Positions 21,694 to 33,331 of a stretch of DNA of 64,000 nucleotides are shown here, in pieces. Within the stretch, counting starts at the first letter, position 1; every line of letters begins with the position of its first letter. The position numbers were made by a program, and so were the translations under genes. The notes under the pieces are model-generated. The model ran no database searches and was not told where the DNA came from. It saw nothing but the letters and a program-made list of their open reading frames with translations. This DNA is from Cylindrodendrum hubeiense (taxonomy: Eukaryota; Ascomycota; Sordariomycetes; Hypocreales; Nectriaceae), in assembly GCA_014621425.1 (NCBI GenBank), contig JAANBB010000005.1, forward strand, positions 310,001 to 374,000, read 5' to 3'.

Positions 21694-24347
21694 TCACAAC
21701 TCAGAGCGTTTATGTAGAAGAAGCGCCATATTTAATGAAGCCCCCCAAGTACCCAAGCGTGTTAAACTATACGCGGCATGCTTGAAAATGGAGCATGGTG
21801 CATCAAATCCAGGCGTCGGGTTTGCCGATAGGGCTGACTCCAACACGCTAGTCAGTTGTTCTGCTATCGGTCCTGACAGTGAAAGCTGGCAGACATGCTG
21901 TCTTAGTAGCTGTTTTGATTCCGATGAGGCAGTCATCGCAAACCCCCACAGTAGGACGTGGGTGAGAAAGAGGCCAATGAAACTGTACGGCACGGCAGCC
22001 TGCGCAGAGGGCCGGTTTGCAATGGAGGCAATGATGTTTATTGCTTCGACCGCAGCTACCAAGCTTTGACTCTTTGGGTCTGGGACGGTTGACGAATTCC
22101 ATGGCACCGAGGCAAAGTATCCATCCAAGGACCAAACTTTCAGGCGGTCCATGGCCGACTTGATACCATCTGGGCCGTCTTTTCCGATTGCTTCTTGTAG
22201 ATCGGTAAGCGACATGTTGAGAAATATTCGAGTAAGGCCATAAAGAAGAGAGGCAGCCTCTTGGAAATATAAACTGGTTCCGCCTTGCCGTGCGGGTGGA
22301 AATCCCGTTTGTGAGCATATTTGAGCCCAGGTTTCGAGGGAAGCTACTCTGATTAGTAGGCAACTGCCAAACCCTGCACAATTACATACCTATAATGCCC
22401 TGTCGACGTTCAATCAGGCGATGGATTTGATGGACATCTTTGTTCCCCGTAACGGCTTCATGGAGGTTGTCCTCATCGGTTGTCTCTAAAATCATGATCA
22501 CAGCTAGCTCCCAGTCGTGCGACCAATCCAGAGCCCTATTTGACAGAGCCATCAGAACCAAAAATGCGGTCCATTGGTTTAGTCGCAGTGCCAAAGCGGC
22601 CATCTGGATTTCTTGAGATTCGCCGTTCCCTTGATATGCTTGGTGGAGAAATGGACCAGACACCATTGCAAAAGTAGGAGCCGGTGGTAGCGATGCCACA
22701 CCCAGCAGATTCTTCCATGTTCGCGCTGTAGGAGCGGTCCAGAACTCATCGTCGCAGGGGCATTGCCAGCGAGCAATCTCCACTAGCGACATCATGCTCT
22801 TCATATTCAAGAGGCCGGGAAACTGTCCGTCGAGAGAAAACACGAACCACATCAATCGTCTCCGTGATTCTGCTGCTATCCAGTATGCCCACTGAGATTT
22901 CGCATCTTTGGACAGGTTGGAGAACTGGGCCATTGTGTCCTGACTCTTCGGCAGCCGCCTAATGTATGCCACCAATGTTCCTCGTGCGGCTTCAGCGATC
23001 TCAAAGGCTCCCTTATTTCCGCACCACAGCCCGGTGTAACAAATGAGTGCGTAGGCGTAGATGACGTTGAGGTCTCTTATTAATCTCTTATCATTATCGA
23101 TGGCGGTTCGGAGATTGCAGCGCGCGCGATCCAGTACCATAATGGCAAACCGCCGGGTGTGGCGGATATGGCTGTACTTGGCGCCAATGACCATGATGAT
23201 GGCGATTAATGGGGGCGGAAGGGAATTCATGTCGAGAGTTGGTTCATGTAAAACAGGCGATTGAGCCGAGAAGAATTTAAAGAAAAGAGCGATGAAGGCA
23301 TTGGCGACGCGGAGGGACGGAAGGGTGAAGACATCGTTCCGCAACGGCATTGGAGGTTCTAGAAACCGACGCAAGCGGGTCCATGTGTCCTCGTTGATGT
23401 CGAATCTCACATCATGGTTTACTAGCAAGGGATCGTTGTCGTCGACATGGATGGGTTTCGCATGGGAAATGGAAGTGGACGATGGGTTCCAGGCAAAAGG
23501 CCAGCAATCCTCCGAAGACGGCATGTTCGGGGGTGAAGGGACACGAGATATTCTCCCCGGAGGTTCTTGGTATTGAGGATTTTCGGGGTGGTCGCCCTGC
23601 TTGTCATGGCCATCCAGTGCAGGTGCTGCAACTCCGTCGTCAAATGACAGTAGCGGATGAAATGTCGGGATGAACGGGAAGTCATCTGGTTGGTTTTGAA
23701 AAGTTGCGGGCTCCTTTGCGCCATTGGTCTCATGGAGAGCCTCGAAAAAGTCGACGGTGAACCAGTCCTGCGGAGCCTGGCCAGAGTTATCCCAGGGACG
23801 AGCAAAGGAAGAAAAGTCGACGTGGGAATTTGAAAAGTGCGAGGGATCCAGGGACGTGTCCATGCCGATGCCAGGGTCCTCATTTAGTAGCATGTCGACA
23901 TTGGATCGCCGATATTCACGGTGGCTAGCCGGGTTGTACACTCCATGCAGCACCGGAGATATTGCTCCATCAATCGGTGGTGGACCGGGTGCTATCGAGT
24001 CTCCAGCGTGGACCTGGCCATAGTCAAGACCGTCTGTAGTGAGTGGTGGACTGATGGCTGAGCTCTCGGCGGGCGAGGTGTCATTGCTCCGTTTCTGGTG
24101 GAGCAATTCGTGTTTCCTAGCCAAGTCGCTTCTCGAAAACTGCTTTGGGCAGATTGAGCACCGATGGGGAAGCACTTTGTTGTCTTGAGAGTGCCAACGG
24201 GCGTCAACACATAGACAGGTGGACGGGCGCACAGTGGAGCTTACGAGTCTTGCGGTGCCGGTTCAGGTTCTCAGGGCGGGTGAATGTCCGCGCACAGCTG
24301 GGGCATGGGTACGACCTCGTGGCTGGACTGGCCTGCGACTCTGCCAT
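21694..24347 (-). CDS. C2H2 zinc-finger transcription factor with fungal middle-homology region
   Basis: Three exons: 24347-24245, 24183-22390 and 22346-21694, 849 aa. The 61-nt first intron splits finger 1; joining it gives RHRKTHNKVLPHRC and two tandem fingers (C15, C18, H31, H35 and C43, C46, H59, H63). A Ser/Pro-rich linker follows. The large C-terminal part (residues about 280-780) is the fungal_trans region with segments such as ANAFIALFFKFFSAQSPVLHEP and SRRRLMWFVFSLDG. The 43-nt second intron (GTATGT/CAGAG) extends the protein by about 217 residues. This class (two C2H2 fingers plus fungal_trans) gives nuclear regulators of metabolism. It is divergent from the rhamnosidase gene, and the shared promoter holds repeated TGTCCACC motifs that it might bind. 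Confidence 0.9.
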
Positions 24348-24435
24348 GACGATTGAGGCTTACGCGATATCGTCAATGGCCGTGGAGTGAAATGGCTGCA
24401 ATCGCTTAAGCAGGACGGAGAATAGACGGATGGAC

Positions 24436-24695
24436 ATGTCCACCAGGACCGACGAAAGCTGGGGACTGGAGAGACGTCGAACAGACACTGGGACGAAAGC
24501 CTGCGGAGCGTCCACCTTTAACTGGGTGTGATTTTGGCTGCGGCGAGTAAATGTCCACCCGTGACAAGGTTCATGTCCACCCAGGCCACGAGTCTTGTCC
24601 GTCTTTGGAATGGCTCATGTCCACCCGCTCCATACTTTTGGAGAGTTGAACCAGTAGCAAGCCGGTTGCCTCAAATGTCCACCCAGTGTCCACCC
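24436..24695 (+). promoter_or_regulatory. Array of same-orientation TGTCCACC motifs in a divergent promoter
   Basis: ATGTCCACCC occurs exactly at 24551, 24573, 24617 and 24675. Close variants are ATGTCCACCA at 24436 and GTGTCCACCC at 24686, with a weaker CGTCCACCT at 24509. All are on the plus strand, and all lie in the 471-base gap between the start codons of the C2H2 regulator (24347, minus) and the rhamnosidase (24819, plus). The density is far above chance for a ten-base word and fits a cluster of binding sites for one factor, the divergent C2H2 protein being the simplest candidate. Confidence 0.75.
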
Positions 24696-24818
24696 GGCTG
24701 ATTCAGTATGAGAGCAGCATAAGGCCATGAAAGAATGGAAAGAAAAGTCTCAGGACGAGGGATCCTATCGAATCAACTTGAGACGTCTATTTTGCCTATA
24801 CTCTGTACCTACTCCAAG

Positions 24819-27339
24819 ATGTCCCCTACGCCTGAAGTCGGGCTCACTGTGCCACCCCGGGTCTGTCGCCATGCCCAGGGTGCTTGGCAGGATAACACAG
24901 CGCCATTGGTTCTCTCGAATACCTCCGACAGCGGCGATTCTGGGAATGCATCGATAATTTTGGATTATGGGCGATGTGAAGGCGGATTTCCCGTCTACGA
25001 GATCCAAGAGACCAAAGGCAGCGGGCCTATTTCCCTGAGAGTCGTCTTCAGCGAGACTGTCGATGGCATCGATGCAGAGACAGGTATGCAGCATTCGCTT
25101 CCCAAGTATCAATTTAGTATGCTGACCATTCGCAGGCGACGGCCCCTTCTTTCTGTTTTCAAATGCCATGGACTCCTACCGCAATGTCTCATACACGCTG
25201 GAGCCTTCTTCTGCGCCGCAGACGCTGGAGCCCATTCATTCGCAGAGGTCTCAGCGGTATCAGAAGTTGATCCTGGTATCTGAAAATGCGTCCATCACCT
25301 TTTCCAAGGTAGGATTTCGGCGGGCCCGAGCCCCGATTGTACCCAAAGCCAGGTTCAACTGCTCCAATGAGACATTGAACCGGATCTGGAACGACGGCAT
25401 CACTACTCTCGATATGTGCACCATCGCCAAGGAAGAGACCGAGGCGGCATGGCAAGTCACTGAGGAAGGTACCAGAGTATTCGGCCAGCACTGGGCTCCT
25501 TGTCGTCAAGGGACTAGATGGAGCGACAAGACCGTGTCCTTCCAAGTCCTCGTTGAGAGAGGCGGTGCCAGCTGGGGCATTCACATGGTGGTCAATGGTC
25601 TTATTTTCTGCCTGGATCCGGAGACGAAAACATTAAGCGCATTTGAAGGATTGGCAGATAAGCCGTCCATCTTCCCAAGCACGCCCAAGGGCACATGGCC
25701 TCTTACTGGAGATGTCGGCCCGGGACAATGGATCGACGTCTTCATGCGCGCATCCGGCGCCACCGTCACAATCTCCGTCAATGGCCAAGAACTGGGATCG
25801 GTCCAAGATCTCGCAATTCGGCCGATCCTAGGCGGCGATATCAACTCGGGATCAATTGCATTTGGAGGTCCCGAGAGTTGGGTTGCCCTGTACCGAAACC
25901 TCGTCGTCAAAGACCTTAACGAGACGACGCTCTACGATAACGATATGCTACTTGGGAACAAAGCCAGGACCTTTGCCGATTTCCAAGTGGGCACAAACTC
26001 AGTCGCTTGCACAATCGACGGAGCGAAGCGAGACAGGGCCTGTTTCGGCGGAGATCTCTTTGTCTCGGGCCGTGCCATTGCCTACTCTGCCATGGACCTG
26101 ACAGCTGTGGCCGGCACTATCGAGCTCCTCACCAGTCACCAAATGCCAGATGGGTACCTCGGTAGTCTCTGTGCTGCCCAAGCTCCTCTCCATTCTGGGG
26201 ATGAGCTGCCCCCGACCTATGCTTTTTATTCTCTTACTTACGCTTTGTTACTGGTGGTTTCCGTCAAAGACTACTGGATGCACTCTGGGGATGAGGCTCT
26301 AGTAAAGAAATGTTTCCCGAAGATGCAGCGACTGCTCAAGTTTGTCGAGGCACATATTGGTTCAAATGGCCTCGTTGAAGCACCTCCTCCTCTATCAAGT
26401 AAGCAATCACGCTCGCTCGCCATTCTCCGTTGGGCATCTAGCTAACAAATAATAGTGCACTGGTTCCCCATGGGAGGGCCAGTATTTGGTGTTTCGGGAA
26501 CCATCAATCTAGCATACTACGACGCGCTCAATGCCATGTCTAAAATGACAACCGACGCAGACCTCAAGACTCAGCTCAGCACACGAGCCGAAAATCTCCA
26601 AAAGAATCTCTCGACGGCACTTTTAGATTCCGAAACCGGAATCTTTCGCATGAGTAACAGCACACCAGGAGATGGTCTCTGCCAAGATACAAATGCCTAT
26701 GCAATCACCCTAGGCGTATCACCAGAACACGAGAACGATTCGAAAAACTTGGCATGCTCTAAAGGGGACTTGCCAGTTGCGTTCAAGAACCTTGGGCGCT
26801 GGGACGCAGCCAAGGTGGTCAGTCCTTATGCAACTGGATTCGCCCTCGAAGCATTATTTAGGCGTAATCTTGGCCGAGATGCGGTTGAGCTTACTGAGCG
26901 TGTTTGGGGCGTCATGGCGGATCAAACTAATGCAAACTACTCCGGTGGACATTGGGAAGCAATGAAGACCGACGGAACTCCCTTCGGCCACGACACGTCC
27001 CTAATGCACGCCTGGTCAACGTGGCCTGTTTTTCTCTTGCCACAGTATTTGGCTGGTCTCACGGTATTAGAGCCGAACTGGTCACGATTCAAGGTCGAGC
27101 CCGTTCTTTCCGGGGTTGACTCTATTCAATACGAAATTGAGACCCCGCTGGGTCGAATCGCGGTAGACCTCCACTTAGATGAGGTAGAGGGGACTGGTAG
27201 CATTAAGATTGAAATGCCTGCCGGCTCAACTGCTGAAGTGGTGCCGCCGCCAGGATATATCCTTGATGGCCCTGCAACCATCGTGGCGGACTCCTCTCTC
27301 ACCAGTTCGGTGCGATTTAGTCGCAAGAGCGAGGTCTAA
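24819..27339 (+). CDS. GH78-type alpha-L-rhamnosidase with an inserted LamG-like domain
   Basis: Three exons: 24819-25083, 25136-26398 and 26456-27339, 803 aa. Introns of 52 and 57 nt have GTATGC and GTAAGC donors. Residues 1-200 form a beta-sandwich part (LDYGRCEGGFPVYEI; RFNCSNETLNRIWNDGITTLDMC). Residues about 205-358 read as a concanavalin/LamG-like sandwich (VSFQVLVERGGASWGIHMVV; GQWIDVFMRASG) placed before the catalytic (alpha/alpha)6 barrel. The barrel opens with TIDGAKRDRACFGGDL, the GH78 acid-bearing motif, and continues through MHWFPMGGP and SGGHWEAMKTDGTPFGHDTSLMHAWSTWP. A small beta domain closes the protein. There is no signal peptide, so it is probably intracellular and would cleave rhamnosides from imported oligomers. 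An upstream in-frame ATG at 24735 is possible, but it lies only 40 bases from the motif array. Confidence 0.87.
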
Positions 27340-29030
27340 ACACCTGAGTCGCACATTACATTGGAAGTGCTCATGTCATGCTTAGATTAGATTATTTAGA
27401 TGAAGCCAACGCATCAACCAAGGCTCATGAACCCCAAAGACCTCAGAAGGGGGCCTTGCCCAACTTGCGGAGGTTTTTCAAAGGCGCTGCAGACAATAAG
27501 ATATATGCCATGTACGAGTCAATCATTCTGGTTCTGTGGGTTAAATATAAAAGGATATCATCAAGATTTTCACGATTGATCCCGGCTTCAGCGTGTTTCT
27601 TACATGAAATTTTCGTTCGCTTACGGGTTTCATACAAGCTATAGCAACGTAGAGAATGTACCAAATGTTACACTATCACATCCTATTCATGCTTGTGAAA
27701 TGCCCTAGTAAATGCAAGAACATACGACTGCGGTTAGACATGGCAAGCGAGATTGTGGACATCAAGTTGAGAAGATAAGGTTTCTAGGCGAAGCGGGATC
27801 ATTGGGAGACTCCTGCACCTACTGTACGTAGCACAAGTAGGAGGCCCGCCCTATGGAGCCTGAATGGGGGTTCTAAATGACGCATGGCTTCATTGAGTAA
27901 ATACTGGGCCTGAATGACGTCTATAGAGGACTGAGTAGACGGCGTGGGGGCTGACAAACCTATGCCTTTAGGCCTAGTGATGTAGCCAAGAGAAACTGCA
28001 CATGGGGGTGAGGCATCCTCGAGCCCCAGAGCCTCGTACATTGGTAGTCGGACATTCACAGTCTACCGAGATTAAGACCGAAAGTTCCACCCATGTATCC
28101 ACCTATATGCGGCTCTTCGGCCGACTCTGTACCTAGCGCGGGTTTAGGTTTCTTTGAAGGGCGTCCGCGGGTGGAAATGGCCCGGAAATGAAGAGGTCAA
28201 AGCCCTTCTCAATACTGGACATGGCTCTATTGATATGAGGAGGTGATCGGAGAAGCAGGCATACTGCTGTGCTTGAATAAGGATTGACAACGCCTCTAAG
28301 ATGTCAAGTTGGTCTCTCAACAACCCGTTACTGCACCTTCTTCATCCGTAGACAGTATTCTTAAAATAAGGTCGAGTGGTGTGCAGTAAATAGGCTGGGC
28401 GAGATGTTTGGTGCAAGCACCCGAGTTCGTAAACTGATACTGCTGATGGAACTAGTCAAATGCGGCGCTTTTGACTCGTCACTCACTTATCATATGATTG
28501 TGTTCTTCAAGTGGATCGGTAAATGTACCCGATCATGATGAGGCTGTGATGCTGCAGGCTCCAATCCACCCTCCTGGGACGCTTTTGCCTCCGTTCGTTT
28601 GATTGGTCCCACTCATTCACATCCTCGTTGGCGTCTTGGCTTGGCCACGAGGAGTAGGATCCTGGCGTTCGCCAAGCCGTCCAACCTCGTATCGAGAACG
28701 AATTGCAGGCTTGTTTCTATTAAGCTTATTTACAGGCCCACACGTTCCAGTCCCAAATAACGTAGCGTCGCCTTAGTCTCCGAAGAGATGGATAAGCCCT
28801 CACCATCATGGCCAATGCTACATGAGAAGCAGGTGGGTATAAACTGGATCTGATAAGATTAGGAAGGCGATGGAAAATCACTCACCGTTTCATCGACAAA
28901 GCCGATCTTTAGCATGGTTGCTTATGGAGACTCTGAGTTTTCTGCATCGTGGTGGGATGATAAGAATCGGAGTTTTCCCGCATAGAATTTGTGGCCATCA
29001 ACAACCTCGTACCGAAAACCCGCTTTAACG
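27340..29030. other. Gene-poor stretch with broken coding-like sequence on the minus strand
   Basis: No intact gene. On the minus strand short coding-like segments sit in different frames: an 86-codon open frame at 28059-27799 (IDVIQAQYLLNEAMRHLEP), a segment near 28300-28220 (LDILEALSILIQAQQYA) and one near 28220-28150 (SIEKGFDLFISGPFPP). They do not join into one frame by obvious introns. The right end is the promoter of the MFS gene. Confidence 0.35.
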
Positions 29031-30671
29031 ATGGATCTGGCCTCCAAGTCAAAAGCTTCACCGGCTGAGTCGGAGAAGAGCTCCCCGATTCAACTTGCAG
29101 AAGAGGGGTTGGATATCTCACAAGAAACCGATGATCCGAGTTCTCTAGGGAAGATCCCCTGGTCATACAAATGGCTCGCATTACTCTGCATTGTGTCTCT
29201 CCCCATCGGACATACTTGGACAGGATCAGCACTCGGCCCACTCAAGAACACGCTGCGTGAAGAATTGGGAATCAACAATGCCCAGTTTGGAGTCATCAGC
29301 AGCGCTGACGCTTTCGTCAACACTGTATTTCCTATTATCGGCGGGCTCATTCTCGACTGGTGGGGCCCGAACCTGGTCACCATATGCTGCACTTCCGTCA
29401 TTCTTGTCGGGTCTGTTGTCGCTGCTGTTGGCGTGCAAATCAACCTTTGGCGAGTGTTGGTGTCTGGACACGTCTTGATGGGCTTTGGCATCGCAGTACT
29501 TGACTCTGCGACTCAGAAGGTAGGTTAATTTCAAAACAAGGAGATATCATACTTACTGTGACCAGTTCTTCTACCACTGGTTTGGAGTTTCCGGCCTTGC
29601 GTTCGCTTTCGGACTTGAGAATGCCATTGCCAACACAGTCAGTCTCGTTTCCGGTATGGTTGCGATTCCCATCAAAAACGGAACGGGGTGGTATGGATGG
29701 ACTTTCTGGATCCCCGTCTTCTTTTGCGTGTTTTCATTGGCTGTAAACATTGCATACGTCTGCTTCGAACGGTTTGTCATCCCAGCGCGGTTTAGACTCA
29801 CCCCGGGCCGTGAGAAGGCCATTGCGGAAAAGCACCTCTCAAAGAAGGGGAAGTTCTCCTGGAACGTTCTCTTCAGTCTTCCTTGGGCATACCTAATGCT
29901 GCCTGCCACCCAGCTCCTTCAGAGTGGTGCTGCAGGTGGATTTAGCACAAGCTCAGCCGACATGATTTTCATGAAAGGCTTTTCGGAAGAGGTTGCTGGA
30001 TATCTTGCTACGGCACAAAAGATTCTTCCAATCGTCCTCAGCCCCGTTGTGGGTCTCGCCATTGACCGATACGGCCATCGCTTCCACTATGTCGCGACAG
30101 CTCCCATCCTATGGATTATCGCCTGCTCCATACTAGGATTTACAGACCTGCACCCCACAGTAGCGCTTGTCTTCTCCAGCTTGGCAGGTGTGATTAACGC
30201 CATGCCGCTGCAGATTTGCATTCCTTTACTGGTAGCAGACCAAGCCAAGATCGGAACCGCATTTGGAGTTTGGCGAGCTTTTAACAACTCCGGTTCAACA
30301 ATTGTCAGTGCTCTCAAACCCCCTTACTCAAATGCATGCTGACTGTAAAGTAGATGGATGTCGTTTTCGGCGCCCTTCAAGATGACACAGATGGGGGCGG
30401 TTACGAAAAGGTGCTGCTCGTTGCAATCGGAATCAAAGCCTGGGCATTCTTCCTTGCGCTGTCGTACATTTTTGTTGACTTCCGCTTCCTTGGAAAGGGC
30501 ATGACGATGACTTTGAAGCAGAGAGAGGCTAGAGAGGCCGAGATTGTTGATAGAGACGCCGACCCGCTGACGAAGAGGACATCCAAACCTTGGTTCACCA
30601 TCATGACATTCGGGTTGCTGATAGCTATTATTGCGAGTGCTTGGGCCGTGTTTCTTAGGTACCTTATCTAA
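29031..30671 (+). CDS. MFS transporter
   Basis: Three exons: 29031-29519, 29566-30303 and 30354-30671, 514 aa. The introns are 46 and 50 nt; the second has a GTCAGT donor and splices NNSGSTI to MDVVFGALQDD, a good continuation. About twelve hydrophobic segments are present. The first (WLALLCIVSLPIGHTWTGSA) is followed by ELGINNAQFGVISSADAFVNTVFPIIGGLILDWWG, an MFS motif-A-like loop (G-x3-D-x-W-G). The polar N-terminal 50 residues are cytosolic. The arrangement resembles the broad MFSD1-like/general MFS group rather than sugar porters, since no PESPR-type motif is seen. The substrate is unknown. It sits between the rhamnosidase and sulfatase genes on the same strand. Confidence 0.82.
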
Positions 30672-31261
30672 CTACGGTTACTGAACAGGGAGCTATCACA
30701 GATAGGCTGAGGACTTGGTGGCATACTCGACGCTAGTTACCCCGCACATGAGCTGATAAATAATAACGGCAGTTTCTGAACTTGTTCTTTATGCATGATT
30801 GGGACAGGCGCGAGATCCGCGCATAAATATTGTTGGGGTGAGCTGATAAGTGGTTTAGTTGAGCCCGCTTCGGTGTCGGTTTCCCCACTGGAGGCTTTCA
30901 AGATTGCCCCCCTGACACATAACACCACCAGTAATATTCCAGCATCGCCCTCGCCGATGTTCCGATGTCAACAGTGATTAGCTTAGCGGAGAAATTTTCG
31001 GAAAGTACCGCCGCGAAAACAAGAACTTTGACACATTATTTCAAGCTGATCCGCCTTAGCCGACTCATCTATATCTCGGGTGCAGACCAACATATCGCGT
31101 CCCCGTTTTTGCCATTCTGACCACTGATAGCCCCGCTGCGTCGTCAGCCAGGATTGCGTGATCGGCGATAGACTGGGATGGCTGCAAGGTCATTGCTTTG
31201 ACATTCGACATTTTCTATTTGGAAATCAACTGACTTCCCTCTTGATAGTAGCACAAACAAT
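30672..31261. other. Intergenic stretch before the sulfatase gene
   Basis: Terminator region of the MFS gene and promoter of the sulfatase gene. I see no gene, repeat or distinct motif cluster. Confidence 0.4.
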
Positions 31262-32932
31262 ATGGCCTCTTCAGCCAAGCGTCCTAATTTTCTAATCATT
31301 GTTGCCGACGATTTGGGGTTCAGCGACACCGGCCCGTATGGATCTGAAATCTCCACACCGGCTCTCGATCGACTAGCTAAAGATGGAGTTCGGATGACCG
31401 ACTTCCACACTGCTCCGGCTTGCTCGCCCACTCGCGCTATGCTGATGTCTGGCACTGATAATCATGTCGCCGGGCTAGGCCAAATGGCCGAGTTCATGGC
31501 TACAAATGCCCAAGCTTTCAAGGGTCATCCCGGCTATGAAGGCTATTTGAACTTCCGAATTGCGGCTCTGCCCGAAATTCTCCAAGATGCAGGCTATTTT
31601 ACCGCTATGAGCGGCAAATGGCATCTGGGCTTGAAGCCGGAACATTCACCTTCAGCTCGCGGCTTTACAAAGAGTGTGGCTCTACTCCCAGGGGCGGGCA
31701 ACCACTTTAACTACGAGCCCGATTTTGATCCTGATCTAAACTATCCATCCTTCATGAAGAGCGAAGGTTTATGGATGGAAGACGGCAGGGTCATTGACCG
31801 GAAGTCGGAGCTTCCACACGACTTTTACTCCACAAACTACTTCACCAATCGCCTCCTCCAATTCCTTGACGAGCGCACACCCGTCGAAGCTGAGCAGCCA
31901 TTTTTTGCCTATCTTGCCTACACTGCACCTCACTGGCCTTTACAGGCGCCGAAACACATCATCGAGAAGTATCGGGGCATGTACAGCGACGGCCCGGATG
32001 AGCTGCGCATGCGCCGAATAAAACAGCTCCGTTCACTGGGACTTATTCCCGAAGACGCTATTCCCGCACCAGTCAGTGGGACTTCGCCAGAGTGGAAGCA
32101 CCTCTCGGCGTCAGAGCAAGCTGAATCTGCGCGCAAAATGGAGGTGTACGCGGCCATGGTTGATGTGATGGACCAGAACATCGGCCGTGTTCTCGATCGC
32201 TTAGAAGCCACTGGCGAACTAGACAATACGTTTGTGGTTTTCATGTCCGACAACGGTGCCGAAGGCGCTCTGCTAGAAGCAATTCCCATTATGCGTAGTA
32301 TAGGTCTTCTCGAGGCTCTTCAGAACCACTTCGATAACTCAATGGATAATCTCGGTAATGCCAACTCCTTCTTCTGGTACGGACCCCGATGGGCCTCGGC
32401 CGCGACGGCGCCGAGCCGTGGCTTCAAGGGCTTCACCACCGAGGGTGGAATCCGTTGCCCATGCATTGTCAGGTACCCTGGGTTTCAAAGCAACGGTAAC
32501 TATCAAATCAGCCATGACTTCACAACCGTCATGGACATTTTGCCGACATGCCTCGAGCTTGCTGGAGTCCAAGCACCAGGGAAGACGTTCCGCGGGCGCG
32601 AGATAGCGCCTATTCGCGGTAAATCATGGGTGTCATATCTCTCGGGTGCGAAGCCGTGGGTCTATGATGCTAATTTAGATGTCACTGGATGGGAGCTTTT
32701 CGGCCTTCGCGGGATCCGCCGAGGGAACTTCAAGGCTGTTCTAGTCCCGCTCCCAAGAGGGAGCGGCGAATGGGAGTTGTACAACGTTGCCAGGGACCCA
32801 GGAGAATTAAAAAACCTAGCTCATAAGAAGAAGAGTATTCTAAATGAGCTTCTGATGGAGTGGGAAAACTACTTCGCTGAGACAGGAATGTTCGAGTTTG
32901 ACATCAAAAATAGGAACGTGAGGGGGGTTTAG
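31262..32932 (+). CDS. Type I sulfatase (arylsulfatase family)
   Basis: Single-exon gene, 556 aa. The N-terminus PNFLIIVADDLGFSDTGPYG gives the metal-binding aspartate pair of the sulfatase/alkaline-phosphatase superfamily. ACSPTRAMLMSG at residues 53-64 is the sulfatase signature: Cys54 in C-x-P-x-R is the residue oxidised to formylglycine in active type I sulfatases. GKWHLG (about residues 119-124) and FMSDNGAEG supply further conserved active-site positions. There is no signal peptide, so a cytosolic enzyme acting on a small sulfate ester is likely, in contrast to secreted arylsulfatases. Length and C-terminal ELYNVARDPGELKNLA match the family. It neighbours the rhamnosidase, an MFS gene and an FMN dehydrogenase. 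The substrate is unknown; sulfur scavenging or a sulfated glycan are the main options. Confidence 0.92.
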   Translation: MASSAKRPNFLIIVADDLGFSDTGPYGSEISTPALDRLAKDGVRMTDFHTAPACSPTRAMLMSGTDNHVAGLGQMAEFMATNAQAFKGHPGYEGYLNFRIAALPEILQDAGYFTAMSGKWHLGLKPEHSPSARGFTKSVALLPGAGNHFNYEPDFDPDLNYPSFMKSEGLWMEDGRVIDRKSELPHDFYSTNYFTNRLLQFLDERTPVEAEQPFFAYLAYTAPHWPLQAPKHIIEKYRGMYSDGPDELRMRRIKQLRSLGLIPEDAIPAPVSGTSPEWKHLSASEQAESARKMEVYAAMVDVMDQNIGRVLDRLEATGELDNTFVVFMSDNGAEGALLEAIPIMRSIGLLEALQNHFDNSMDNLGNANSFFWYGPRWASAATAPSRGFKGFTTEGGIRCPCIVRYPGFQSNGNYQISHDFTTVMDILPTCLELAGVQAPGKTFRGREIAPIRGKSWVSYLSGAKPWVYDANLDVTGWELFGLRGIRRGNFKAVLVPLPRGSGEWELYNVARDPGELKNLAHKKKSILNELLMEWENYFAETGMFEFDIKNRNVRGV

Positions 32933-33331
32933 TCGGCAGCACAGGAAAAAGTGACGCTACACAAAAGTTGGAATGGAGCGAAGGCCATTCCTTTTATTTA
33001 GTCGTTGATTTACTGCCCTCGGATGTCGCTGCGCGTATTCGAGTATGGCATACCGGTACATATATACAGTAGTGTCGGAGAAACATAACCCGAGACCCAC
33101 TCGGCTCGGCCCAAGATATCACGACGCCTTGTCTTGGAATCGGAGACATCTCCGTCCCCGGAACAACGGCATCGCGGGGAAGAACGTCTTCAATCAAACA
33201 GCCTGTACAATTCAACGGAGCCTCCCATCTGCTTCTAGAGGCACCTACCCCAGCCATTAAGCTTACTGCGGATAAATCGTACTACATCTAACCGGTCTAG
33301 TCCATTCCGAGCGCCGTATCAAGCATTCAAC
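32933..33331. other. Intergenic stretch between sulfatase and FMN dehydrogenase genes
   Basis: Short 3' flank followed by the promoter of the dehydrogenase gene. No gene or repeat seen. Confidence 0.4.
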
